64,000 nt of DNA from Streptomyces sp. DH41. GTDB taxonomy: Bacteria; Actinomycetota; Actinomycetes; Streptomycetales; Streptomycetaceae. Shown here in pieces: positions 8,034-15,747 of this stretch. Location: contig NZ_JARVKY010000013.1 in NCBI RefSeq assembly GCF_029813785.1, positions 1-64,000 of the forward strand, in the 5' to 3' direction. The notes beneath the pieces were generated by a model. The model did no database searches and was not told the DNA's origin. It saw only the letters and a list, made by a program, of their open reading frames with translations. Each line of letters opens with the position of its first letter. Within the stretch, counting starts at the first letter, position 1. The translations under genes were made by a program, and so were the position numbers.

Positions 8034-9311
8034 ATGAGCAACACGGTTCACTTCCAGGCGCGGGGGCGTACGGTCGTCGGCTGCACCCTGCTGGTGATCG
8101 CCCTCGGCGCGAGCGTCACCGCCTGCACCGGCGGCGACGACGACCCGCTGTCCGCCGCGCCGTACGACGCGGCCGGGCAGATCTCCTTCAACGGCCCCAC
8201 CGAGGCCGGGAAGAAGGCCGACCCGGACAAGCCCCTGGAGGTCGTCGCCGAGGGCGCCGACGGGCGCATCACGGACGTCACGGCCATGGACGCGGCGGGC
8301 CGCCACGTCGCGGGCGAACTCTCCGCCGACGGAGCCCGCTGGCACAGCACCTCCCCGCTGGCCGCCGGCGCCCGCTACACGGTGCGGGTCAGCACCGAGG
8401 ACGGCGACGGCGCGCCCGGCCGCAAGGTCCTCACCTTCGAGACCGGCCGGCCCAGCACCAAGAAGACCCTGGACGTCTCCTTCGGGCCCGATGCGGGCGC
8501 GTACGGCGTCGGGCAGCCCGTCACCGCCGAACTCAGCCAGCCGGTCCGGGACAGCGCCCAGCGAGCCATAGTGGAGCGTGCCCTGAAGGTGGACTCCACG
8601 CCCGCGGTGGAGGGCGCCTGGCACTGGGTGGACGACAAGAAGCTCCACTACCGGCCCAAGGAGTACTGGCCCTCCCACGCCACCGTCCAGGTCCGCAGCA
8701 CCCTCGACGGCATCAAGATCGGCGACCGGATGTGGGGCGGCACCGCCAAGCCCCTCACCATCACCACGGACGACCGCGTCGTGGCCGTGACCGACGCCGC
8801 CGCGCACACGCTCACGCTCTACCGGGACGGCGAGGAGGTCAGGCAGATGCCCGTCACCGCGGGCAAGCCCGGCTTCGAGACCCGCAACGGCGTCAAGGTC
8901 GTCCTGGCCAAGGAACCCTTCGTACGCATGCGCAGCAGCACCGTCGGCATCGCCGAGGGCTCCTCCGAGTCGTACGACCTGCCCGTGTACTTCGCCACCC
9001 GGGTCACCTGGAGCGGCGAGTACGTGCACGCCGCCCCGTGGTCCGTCGGCTCCCAGGGCGCGGCCAACGTCAGCCACGGCTGCGTCGGCATGAGCACCGC
9101 CGACGCGGAGTGGTTCTTCGACGCCGTGCAGGAGGGCGACCTCGTCGAGGTCGTCAACTCCGGTGGCGAGACGATGGAACCCTTCGGCAACGGCTTCGGC
9201 GACTGGAACCTCGACTGGACCGAATGGCGCACGGGAAGCGCCCTTACGAGTGGTACCCCGAACGGCCAGGGCACGGCGGAGCAGGCCAGGCTGAGGCCGC
9301 AGAGCGTGTGA
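8034..9311 (+). CDS. L,D-transpeptidase lipoprotein (YkuD family, Ig-like N-terminus)
   Basis: 425 residues. The signal peptide ends in lipobox SVTAC (Cys31), so it is a lipoprotein. Residues ~45-290 have the Ig-like beta-rich build of the mycobacterial LdtMt2/LppS group. The C-terminal YkuD domain (~245-385) has His in EYVHAAPW and the catalytic SHGC motif (SHGCVGMS), the nucleophile being Cys. By family it makes 3-3 (DAP-DAP) crosslinks in peptidoglycan or attaches proteins to it, acting outside the membrane. It lies alone between the ctaCDF terminator and a convergent gene; the link with respiration is only positional. Confidence 0.92.
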   Translation: MSNTVHFQARGRTVVGCTLLVIALGASVTACTGGDDDPLSAAPYDAAGQISFNGPTEAGKKADPDKPLEVVAEGADGRITDVTAMDAAGRHVAGELSADGARWHSTSPLAAGARYTVRVSTEDGDGAPGRKVLTFETGRPSTKKTLDVSFGPDAGAYGVGQPVTAELSQPVRDSAQRAIVERALKVDSTPAVEGAWHWVDDKKLHYRPKEYWPSHATVQVRSTLDGIKIGDRMWGGTAKPLTITTDDRVVAVTDAAAHTLTLYRDGEEVRQMPVTAGKPGFETRNGVKVVLAKEPFVRMRSSTVGIAEGSSESYDLPVYFATRVTWSGEYVHAAPWSVGSQGAANVSHGCVGMSTADAEWFFDAVQEGDLVEVVNSGGETMEPFGNGFGDWNLDWTEWRTGSALTSGTPNGQGTAEQARLRPQSV

Positions 9312-9355
9312 GCGCGCCCCGGCGGCGGCGCGCCCCCGGCCCCCGCCAGGGGCCC

Positions 9356-9757
9356 CTAGACGCCCTCCAGCCTCTTCTGGCGCAGCAGTGAGGCCAGCGC
9401 GCCCGCGAACTCCACGGGCTCCACCGGCAGCGTCACAGCCGCCTCCGCCCGGCTCCACGTCGCCAGCCACGCGTCCTGCGGCCGGGCGATGAGCAGCAGC
9501 ACCGGCGGGCACCGGAAGACCTCGTCCTTGATCTGACGGCACAGGCCCATGCCCCCCATGGGGACCGCCTCGCCGTCGAAGACGCAGACGTCGATCCCGC
9601 CCTTGTCCAGCTCCTTGAGCGCGGCGGCCGCAGTGGCGCACTCCACGAACTCGACCACGGGCACGTCCGGAGCCGGCCGGCGACCGGTCGCCAGCCGCAC
9701 CTGCTCGCGGGTGTTGGAGTCGTCGCTGTAGACCAGCACCGTGGCGGTCGGCTGCAT
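9356..9757 (-). CDS. Stand-alone response-regulator receiver-like protein, degenerate
   Basis: 133 residues with a receiver (CheY-like) fold order: acidic pair in YSDDSNTR (Asp12-Asp13), candidate phospho-site Asp55-56 region in CVFDGEAVPMGGMG, and no output domain. The conserved Thr/Ser position reads IARPQD (Ala) and the conserved Lys before the final Pro reads TLPVEP (Val). Both residues needed for normal phosphotransfer switching are therefore missing. It is either a pseudo-receiver signalling by binding or an independently regulated adaptor. It is inserted between the two halves of the cytochrome oxidase cluster and divergent from ctaE. No kinase partner is adjacent. Confidence 0.75.
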   Translation of the reverse strand: MQPTATVLVYSDDSNTREQVRLATGRRPAPDVPVVEFVECATAAAALKELDKGGIDVCVFDGEAVPMGGMGLCRQIKDEVFRCPPVLLLIARPQDAWLATWSRAEAAVTLPVEPVEFAGALASLLRQKRLEGV

Positions 9758-9945
9758 GCTTCCTCCGATACGCAGTGAAACAGTCGTAGCCCGTCGCGCC
9801 GGATGCTACTCCCTCGAACACCTCGTCAACACTGGTTCGGACAGGGCTTCGACACGGCTTCGAGGGCCCGTTCGATGGGCCATACGGGCAGTACAGACGG
9901 TGCGGACACTCCGAACGGCACCCCCCGGGGTGAGGGCGGGATAAG

Positions 9946-9966
9946 CGACCGACATAATGTCGGTCG
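9946..9966. promoter_or_regulatory. Perfect 21-base palindrome over the ctaE start
   Basis: CGACCGACAT and ATGTCGGTCG are exact inverted repeats around a central A at 9956. The ATG at 9957 lies inside the right arm. The middle also reads TAATGT (9955-9960), a good -10, with an in-frame GTG at 9966. The site could therefore be an operator, a start-occluding RNA stem, or the -10 of a leaderless message starting at GTG 9966. Confidence 0.5.
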
Positions 9967-10577
9967 TGGCGACAGCAACGACAGTAGAAACCGGGCACGC
10001 GCACCCGTCGGTCAACCGGCCGAACCTCACCAGCGTCGGAACCATCATCTGGTTGAGTTCCGAGCTGATGTTCTTCGCGGCCCTCTTCGCGATGTACTTC
10101 ACCCTGCGATCGGTGACCGGCCCGGACTTCTGGTCCGAGAAGGCCGACGCGCTGAACCTTCCGTTCTCCGCGACGAACACCACGATCCTGGTGCTTTCCT
10201 CCCTCACCTGTCAGCTCGGCGTGTTCGCGGCCGAGCGCGGTGACGTGAAGAAGCTCCGGATGTGGTTCATCGTCACCTTCGTGATGGGTGCGATCTTCAT
10301 CGGCGGTCAGGTGTTCGAGTACACCGAGCTGGTCAAGCACGAGGGCCTCTCGCTCTCGTCGGACCCGTACGGCTCGGTGTTCTACCTGACCACCGGCTTC
10401 CACGGACTGCACGTGACGGGCGGCCTCATCGCCTTCCTGCTGGTCCTCGGCCGCACCTACGCGGCCCGGAGGTTCACCCACGAGCAGGCGACCGCCGCCA
10501 TCGTCGTGTCCTATTACTGGCACTTCGTCGATGTGGTCTGGATCGGCCTGTTCGCCACGATCTACCTGATCAAGTAG
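9957..10577 (+). CDS. ctaE: Cytochrome c oxidase subunit III
   Basis: 206 residues, five predicted membrane helices, short actinobacterial form. Typical motifs are SELMFFAALFAMYF, a Glu-containing helix in FEYTEL, TGFHGLHVTGG (the HGLHV signature, about residues 143-147) and a C-terminal YYWHFVDVVWIGLF. It stabilises subunit I and its oxygen channel. There is no clear ribosome site ahead of ATG 9957; GTG at 9966 in the same frame is an alternative. It leads the ctaE-qcrC-qcrA-qcrB group, with 74 bases to qcrC. Confidence 0.96.
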   Translation: MSVVATATTVETGHAHPSVNRPNLTSVGTIIWLSSELMFFAALFAMYFTLRSVTGPDFWSEKADALNLPFSATNTTILVLSSLTCQLGVFAAERGDVKKLRMWFIVTFVMGAIFIGGQVFEYTELVKHEGLSLSSDPYGSVFYLTTGFHGLHVTGGLIAFLLVLGRTYAARRFTHEQATAAIVVSYYWHFVDVVWIGLFATIYLIK

Positions 10578-10651
10578 TCGCGGCGCGCACCCGCGCAACA
10601 CCAGAAGCATCGACAGCATCGACGCAGAAGATCCTGACACCGGGGTAATCC

Positions 10652-11461
10652 GTGAAAAAGCTCTCCGCACGACGACGCCACCCGCTGGCGGCGCTCGTCG
10701 TCCTACTCCTCGCGCTGGCATGCACAGGGGGGCTGTACGCCGCGTTCGCACCCGCGAGCAAGGCGCAGGCCGATGAAACCGCCCAGTCCCTCGCCATCGA
10801 CGAGGGCAAGAAGCTCTACGCCGTCGGCTGTGCCAGTTGCCACGGCACCGGGGGTCAGGGCACCACCGACGGTCCGAGCCTGGTAGGCGTCGGCGCCGCC
10901 GCCGTCGACTTCCAGGTGGGCACCGGACGTATGCCGGCCCAGCAGCCCGGCGCACAGGTCCCGCGCAAGAAGGTGATCTACTCCCAGGCCGAGATCGACC
11001 AGCTGGCGGCCTTCGTCGCCTCGCTGGGCGCCGGCCCGGCCGTCCCGTCGGCGGAGAAGTACGGCCCCCAGGGCGCGGACATCGCCAAGGGCGGTGAGCT
11101 GTTCCGCAACAACTGCGCGCAGTGCCACAACTTCACCGGCAAGGGTGGCGCGCTGACGCACGGCAAGTACGCGCCGAGCCTCGAGGACGTCGACCCGAAG
11201 CACATCTACGAGGCCATGCAGACCGGCCCGCAGAACATGCCTTCCTTCCCCGACAGCACGCTGACGGAGCAGAACAAGAAGGACATCATCGCCTACCTGG
11301 ACGCGGTCAACTCGGACGACACCGTGAACCCCGGCGGTCTCTCGCTCGGCGGCCTCGGGCCGGTCAGTGAGGGCCTCTTCGGCTGGATCTTCGGTCTCGG
11401 TGGCTGCATCGCCGTCGCCGTGTGGGTCGCCGCTCGGACCGCAAAGGCCAAGAAGTCATGA
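10652..11461 (+). CDS. qcrC: Diheme cytochrome c of the bcc complex
   Basis: 269 residues. N-terminal signal/anchor (about 12-34), then two cytochrome c domains with CASCH (Cys60, Cys63, His64) and CAQCH (Cys155, Cys158, His159), and a C-terminal membrane helix (about 240-262). This cytochrome cc replaces soluble cytochrome c in actinobacteria and passes electrons from the Rieske protein to CuA of CtaC inside the supercomplex. GTG start. Its stop overlaps the qcrA ATG (ATGA). Confidence 0.97.
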   Translation: MKKLSARRRHPLAALVVLLLALACTGGLYAAFAPASKAQADETAQSLAIDEGKKLYAVGCASCHGTGGQGTTDGPSLVGVGAAAVDFQVGTGRMPAQQPGAQVPRKKVIYSQAEIDQLAAFVASLGAGPAVPSAEKYGPQGADIAKGGELFRNNCAQCHNFTGKGGALTHGKYAPSLEDVDPKHIYEAMQTGPQNMPSFPDSTLTEQNKKDIIAYLDAVNSDDTVNPGGLSLGGLGPVSEGLFGWIFGLGGCIAVAVWVAARTAKAKKS

Positions 11462-12516
11462 GTAGCCAAGACATTCCAGAAGAGAACCTGCCGGCAGAGC
11501 AGGGCGGCACGCACGGCGTGCCGAAGCCCGCGGACGAGAAGCACCCGTTCGCGGACCCGGGGCTGCCGCCCCACGAGCACCGGATCCAGGACATCGACGA
11601 GCGGGCCGCCAAGCGGTCCGAGCGCACGGTCGCCCTGCTGTTCACGCTGTCGATGCTGGCCACCATCGGCTTCATCGCCTCCTTCGTGGCGATCCCGCAC
11701 GACAAGTCGATCTACGTCTGGCCGCTCGGGCACATCAACGCGATGAACCTCGCGCTGGGCCTGACCCTCGGCGTGGCGCTGTTCGCCATCGGCGCGGGCG
11801 CCGTCCACTGGGCGCGCACCCTGATGTCCGACGAGGAGGTCGCCGACGAGCGGCACCCGATCGAGGCGTCGCCCGAGACCCGCGCGAAGGTCCACGCGGA
11901 CTTCAAGCAGGGCGCCAAGGAATCCGTGATCGGCCGGCGCAAGCTGATCCGCAACACGATGTTCGGCGCGCTGACGCTGGTGCCGCTCTCCGGCGTCGTC
12001 CTGCTGCGCGACCTCGGCCCGCTGCCCGGGACGAAGCTCCGCCACACGCTGTGGTCCAAGGGCAAGCTGCTCGTCAACATGAACACGAACGAGCCGATGC
12101 GTCCGTCGGACATCGCGGTCGGTTCCCTCACCTTCGCCAAGCCCGAGGGCCTGGAGGAGCACGACCACGGCTTCCAGAACGAGATCGCCAAGGCGGCCCT
12201 GATGATCATCCGGCTGGAGCCGGAGGCCATCAAGGACAAGCAGGAACTCGAGTGGTCGCACGAGGGCGTCGTGGCGTACTCGAAGATCTGCACCCACGTC
12301 GGGTGCCCGATCTCCCTGTACGAGCAGCAGACGCACCACGCGCTGTGCCCGTGCCACCAGTCCACCTTCGACCTTGCCGACGGTGCCCGGGTGATCTTCG
12401 GTCCCGCCGGCCACCCGCTGCCGCAGCTGCGGATCGGCGTGAACGACGAGGGTTACCTCGAAGCGCTCAGCGACTTCGAGGAGCCCGTCGGTCCTGCATT
12501 CTGGGAGCGCGGATGA
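11458..12516 (+). CDS. qcrA: Rieske iron-sulfur protein of the bcc complex
   Basis: 352 residues, ATG overlapping the qcrC stop. The soluble N-terminal ~60 residues are followed by three membrane helices (about 60-80, 95-115, 160-180), the actinobacterial arrangement rather than the single anchor of proteobacteria. The cluster ligands are Cys278 and His280 (CTHVGC) and Cys297 and His300 (CPCH); Cys283 and Cys299 form the usual disulfide. It oxidises menaquinol together with QcrB and reduces QcrC. The stop overlaps the qcrB ATG by four bases. Confidence 0.97.
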   Translation: MSSQDIPEENLPAEQGGTHGVPKPADEKHPFADPGLPPHEHRIQDIDERAAKRSERTVALLFTLSMLATIGFIASFVAIPHDKSIYVWPLGHINAMNLALGLTLGVALFAIGAGAVHWARTLMSDEEVADERHPIEASPETRAKVHADFKQGAKESVIGRRKLIRNTMFGALTLVPLSGVVLLRDLGPLPGTKLRHTLWSKGKLLVNMNTNEPMRPSDIAVGSLTFAKPEGLEEHDHGFQNEIAKAALMIIRLEPEAIKDKQELEWSHEGVVAYSKICTHVGCPISLYEQQTHHALCPCHQSTFDLADGARVIFGPAGHPLPQLRIGVNDEGYLEALSDFEEPVGPAFWERG

Positions 12517-14174
12517 GTACTGCAGCGAGCAACCCGAACCCGTCCGCCGGCGCGTCGGCGGACCGATCGCGCGGAAAGGCCCCGGCCGGCGAACGTGTCG
12601 CCGACTGGGCCGACGGCAGGCTCGGGATCTACTCCCTGGCCAAGGCCAACATGCGCAAGATCTTCCCGGACCACTGGTCCTTCATGCTGGGCGAGATCTG
12701 CCTCTACAGCTTCATCATCATCATCCTCACGGGTGTGTACCTGACGCTGTTCTTCCACCCGTCCATGAACGAGGTGGAGTACCACGGCTCGTACGTCCCG
12801 ATGCAGGGACAGCTGATGAGTGAGGCGTACAAGTCGACGCTCGACATCAGCTTCGACATCCGGGGTGGTCTGCTGATCCGGCAGATCCACCACTGGGCGG
12901 CGATCATCTTCCTCGCCGGCATGTTCGTGCACATGATGCGCGTCTTCTTCACCGGCGCGTTCCGCAAGCCGCGTGAGATCAACTGGCTGTTCGGCTTCCT
13001 GCTGTTCGTCCTGGGCATGTTCACCGGTTTCACCGGCTACTCGCTCCCGGACGACCTGCTCTCCGGCACCGGTGTCCGCTTCACGCAGGGCGCGATCCTG
13101 TCCGTGCCGATCGTCGGTACGTACATCTCGATGTTCCTGTTCGGCGGGGAGTTCCCGGGGACCGACTTCGTCGCCCGGTTCTACTCGATCCACATCCTGC
13201 TGTTGCCGGGCATCATGCTCGGGCTCGTGGTCGGCCACCTGATCCTGGTCTTCTACCACAAGCACACGCAGTTCGCGGGTCCCGGCAAGACCAACAAGAA
13301 CGTCGTCGGCATGCCGCTGCTGCCGGTGTACATGGCGAAGGCCGGAGGCTTCTTCTTCCTGGTCTTCGGTGTGATCGCGGCCATCGCCGGCCTCGTGGCG
13401 GTCAACCCGATCTGGGCCATCGGCCCCTACCGGCCCGACATGGTCTCCACGGGCGCCCAGCCCGACTGGTACATGGGCTTCGCCGAGGGTCTGGTCCGGG
13501 CGATGCCCGGCTGGGAGATCAACTTCTGGGGTCACACACTGGTCCTGGGTGTCTTCATCCCACTGGTGATCTTCGGTATCTTCCTGATGCTGATCGCGCT
13601 GTATCCGTTCATCGAGTCCTGGGTGACCGGGGACAAGCGCGAGCACCACATCCTGGACCGTCCGCGCAACGCCCCGACCCGCACCGCGTTCGGTGTGGCC
13701 TGGGTCACCGCCTACATGATCATGCTGATCGGCGGTGGCAACGACATCGTCGCCACCCACTTCCACCTGTCGATCAACGCGGTCACCTGGTTCGTGCGGA
13801 TCGGGTTCTTCGTCGGACCGGTCATCGCCTTCGTCGTCACCAAGCGGATCTGCCTCGGCCTGCAGCGCCGGGACAAGGAGAAGGTGCTGCACGGCCGCGA
13901 GTCGGGCATCATCAAGCGCCTGCCGCACGGTGAGTTCATCGAGGTGCACGAGCCGCTCAGCCAGGAGCAGCTGCACACGCTCACGGCCCACGAGCAGTAC
14001 AAGCCGGCCGAGATCGGCCCGACGGTCGACGAGAACGGCGTCGAGCGCAAGGTGAAGAGCACCGAGAAGCTCCGCGCCAAGCTCAGCGAGGCCTACTACG
14101 GCGAGGACGCGCAGATTCCGAAGCCGACTGTCGAGGAGTACAAGGAGATCACGAGCGGCCACGGCCACCACTGA
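12513..14174 (+). CDS. qcrB: Cytochrome b of the bcc complex
   Basis: 553 residues. The N-terminal core has the heme-b helices with paired His (IHHWAAIIF and VHMMRVFFTGAF; later IHILLLPGIMLG and VGHLILVFYHKH). The quinone-site loop reads PDW (QPDWYMGF). As in other actinobacteria the protein has a long cytosolic C-terminal extension (about 430-553), charged and ending in GHGHH. It oxidises menaquinol and carries the two b hemes. It is the last gene of the block and is followed by a strong terminator. Confidence 0.97.
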   Translation: MSTAASNPNPSAGASADRSRGKAPAGERVADWADGRLGIYSLAKANMRKIFPDHWSFMLGEICLYSFIIIILTGVYLTLFFHPSMNEVEYHGSYVPMQGQLMSEAYKSTLDISFDIRGGLLIRQIHHWAAIIFLAGMFVHMMRVFFTGAFRKPREINWLFGFLLFVLGMFTGFTGYSLPDDLLSGTGVRFTQGAILSVPIVGTYISMFLFGGEFPGTDFVARFYSIHILLLPGIMLGLVVGHLILVFYHKHTQFAGPGKTNKNVVGMPLLPVYMAKAGGFFFLVFGVIAAIAGLVAVNPIWAIGPYRPDMVSTGAQPDWYMGFAEGLVRAMPGWEINFWGHTLVLGVFIPLVIFGIFLMLIALYPFIESWVTGDKREHHILDRPRNAPTRTAFGVAWVTAYMIMLIGGGNDIVATHFHLSINAVTWFVRIGFFVGPVIAFVVTKRICLGLQRRDKEKVLHGRESGIIKRLPHGEFIEVHEPLSQEQLHTLTAHEQYKPAEIGPTVDENGVERKVKSTEKLRAKLSEAYYGEDAQIPKPTVEEYKEITSGHGHH

Positions 14175-14199
14175 CCCTCCAGCGTCGCCACACGACGGC

Positions 14200-14236
14200 C
14201 GAAGGGCCCCGTCCGTTCCTCGGACGGGGCCCTTCG
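14200..14236 (+). terminator. Intrinsic terminator after ctaE-qcrCAB
   Basis: Perfect 16-base arms CGAAGGGGCCCC-like (CGAAGGGCCCCGTCCG and CGGACGGGGCCCTTCG) around a TTCCT loop, 26 bases past the qcrB stop. A TAGGGT (14254-14259) just after it may be the trpD -10, although the -35 is weak. Confidence 0.85.
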
Positions 14237-14305
14237 ACGTGCCCGGCGCTGGATAGGGTGGGACCACGGTCCCTTTCCACCACACACACGATGCAGGAGC
14301 GGCTC

Positions 14306-15370
14306 ATGAGCGCTGTGACCCCCGCTGGAGGCGACACCGCGGCGGGCCGCTCCTGGCCCGCCGTGCTGAACAAACTGCTGGACGGCCACGACCTCTCCGC
14401 GGACGACACCGCGTGGGCGCTGGACGTCATCATGCGCGGCGAGGCGACCGACGCGCAGATCGCCGGCTTCGCGGTGGGCCTCCGGTTCAAGGGGGAGACG
14501 GTCGAGGAGATCTCCGGCCTCGTCCGCACCATGTACGCCCACGCCAACGTGATCGAGGTGCCGGGGGAGACGGTCGACATCGTCGGTACCGGTGGCGACG
14601 GCGCGAAGACCGTCAACATCTCCACCATGTCGGCGATCGTCGTGGCCGGTACGGGCGCCAAGGTCGTCAAGCACGGCAACCGGGCCGCCTCCTCGGCGTC
14701 CGGGGCCTCCGACGTCCTGGAGAAGCTCGGGGTCAACCTGGAGCTGACGCCGAAGCGGGTGGCGGAGGTCGCCGAGGAGGCCGGCATCACCTTCTGCTTC
14801 GCCGTGAAGTTCCACCCGTCGCTGCGCCACGTGGCGGCGGCCCGCGGCCAGCTGGGCATCCGCACGGTGTTCAACTTCCTGGGCCCGCTGACCAACCCCG
14901 CCAGGGTGAAGTCCCAGGCGATCGGGGTCGCGCACGCCCGGATGGCGCCGATCATCGCCGGTGTCTTCGCCGAGCGCGGCCACTCGTCGCTGGTGTTCCG
15001 CGGTGACGACGGCCTCGACGAGCTGACCACCACGGCCACCTCCAGGGTCTGGGTGGTGCGGGACGGCCGGGTGACCGAGGAGAGCTTCGACCCGCGCGAC
15101 GTCGGCCTCGAACTGGTGCCGGTCGAGGCGCTGCGCGGCGCCGACGCCTCCTACAACGCCGACGTCGCCCGCCGTCTGCTGGCCGGCGAGCGGGGCCCCG
15201 TACGGGACGCGGTGCTGCTGAACTCGGCGGCGGCCCTGGTGGCCCTGGCGCCCGGCGAGGCGCCGCTGACCGAGCAGCTCCGGGCCGGCATGGACCGGGC
15301 CGCCGAGGCGATCGACTCGGGCGCCGCCAAGCGGGTGCTGGACCGCTGGGTGGCCGTGAGCAACGCGTAA
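14306..15370 (+). CDS. trpD: Anthranilate phosphoribosyltransferase
   Basis: 354 residues from ATG 14306, with GGAG 6 bases upstream; an upstream in-frame start at 14258 lies before the ribosome site. It transfers phosphoribose from PRPP to anthranilate, the second step of tryptophan branch synthesis. Motifs: VGTGGDGAKTVNISTMSA (PRPP/phosphate binding, about 93-110), KHGNRAASSASGASDVLE (about 122-139) and FNFLGPLTNPAR. Gene order next to qcrB is the same as in mycobacteria. The other Trp gene in the window, trpEG, is 30 kb away. Confidence 0.95.
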   Translation: MSAVTPAGGDTAAGRSWPAVLNKLLDGHDLSADDTAWALDVIMRGEATDAQIAGFAVGLRFKGETVEEISGLVRTMYAHANVIEVPGETVDIVGTGGDGAKTVNISTMSAIVVAGTGAKVVKHGNRAASSASGASDVLEKLGVNLELTPKRVAEVAEEAGITFCFAVKFHPSLRHVAAARGQLGIRTVFNFLGPLTNPARVKSQAIGVAHARMAPIIAGVFAERGHSSLVFRGDDGLDELTTTATSRVWVVRDGRVTEESFDPRDVGLELVPVEALRGADASYNADVARRLLAGERGPVRDAVLLNSAAALVALAPGEAPLTEQLRAGMDRAAEAIDSGAAKRVLDRWVAVSNA

Positions 15371-15411
15371 CGCCCTCTCGTGTGACGTGCGTCCCGCGAT
15401 CCGGACTCGGG

Positions 15412-15441
15412 TTGCGGGGCGCCGATCACTTCCCATAGGTT
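15412..15441 (+). promoter_or_regulatory. Candidate vegetative promoter for the SAM-IV leader
   Basis: TTGCGG (15412-15417) and TAGGTT (15436-15441) are 18 bases apart. The predicted start is about 15448-15450, exactly where the aptamer begins. Confidence 0.55.
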
Positions 15442-15449
15442 TTCCGACA

Positions 15450-15566
15450 GGTCATGAGTGACAGTCATGAGGCCCCGGCCGACTGTCCGGCAACCCTCCG
15501 TCCGTGGCGGGGTGCCCCGGGTGAAGACCAGGTCGTGGACAGCAAGGTCCACGGCAAGCGCGGACC
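15450..15566 (+). promoter_or_regulatory. SAM-IV riboswitch (S-adenosylmethionine aptamer)
   Basis: Recognised from its conserved blocks in order: GGTCATGAGTG, GGCCCCGGCC, TCCGGCAACCCTCC, GGCGGGGTGCCCCGGGTGAAGACC, then a stem GTGGAC-AGCAAG-GTCCAC and the end GGCAAGCGCGG. These match the SAM-IV class known from Streptomyces and mycobacteria, which shares the SAM-I binding core but has a different outer layout. SAM binding should lower expression of the SufS-like gene that starts at 15748. The match is from memory of the family consensus, not a covariance-model search. Confidence 0.88.
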
Positions 15567-15601
15567 CCTCGCACTCTTCCGAGTGATCAGCCCAGGGGTC
15601 C
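15562..15601 (+). promoter_or_regulatory. Expression-platform hairpin after the SAM-IV aptamer
   Basis: GGACCCCT (15562-15569) pairs exactly with AGGGGTCC (15594-15601). An inner stem CACTC/GAGTG (15572-15576 with 15581-15585) lies within it. Its left arm begins within the last bases of the aptamer, so the two may compete. No T-run follows, so control is likely at translation or through a Rho-type route rather than a simple terminator. Confidence 0.45.
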
Positions 15602-15623
15602 TGGTCGTTCGAGGGAGCCTCCC

Positions 15624-15644
15624 GTGAACCAGCGAATGCGATAG
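15624..15644 (+). CDS. Possible six-residue upstream ORF in the SAM-IV leader
   Basis: GTG AAC CAG CGA ATG CGA TAG encodes MNQRMR, preceded by GAGGGAG with 6 bases between, a better ribosome site than many real genes here. It ends 103 bases before the SufS-like start and contains a second Met codon. It may be a translated leader that works with the riboswitch. It may also be chance in a leader of this length. Confidence 0.35.
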   Translation: MNQRMR

Positions 15645-15747
15645 GGCCGCAGAGCCCCGCCTCCGCACCCCCCTTTCTTCTCCGTCCTCACGCTCGAGCC
15701 GCCGCGGTTCGCGTGGTGACGGCACCTGCCTTCACGGGAGTACACCC

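Noticed and set aside
12453..14285. 610-residue minus frame opposite qcrB
   Set aside because: Antisense shadow of a highly conserved gene; rich in Asp/His/Glu as expected from reversed codons.
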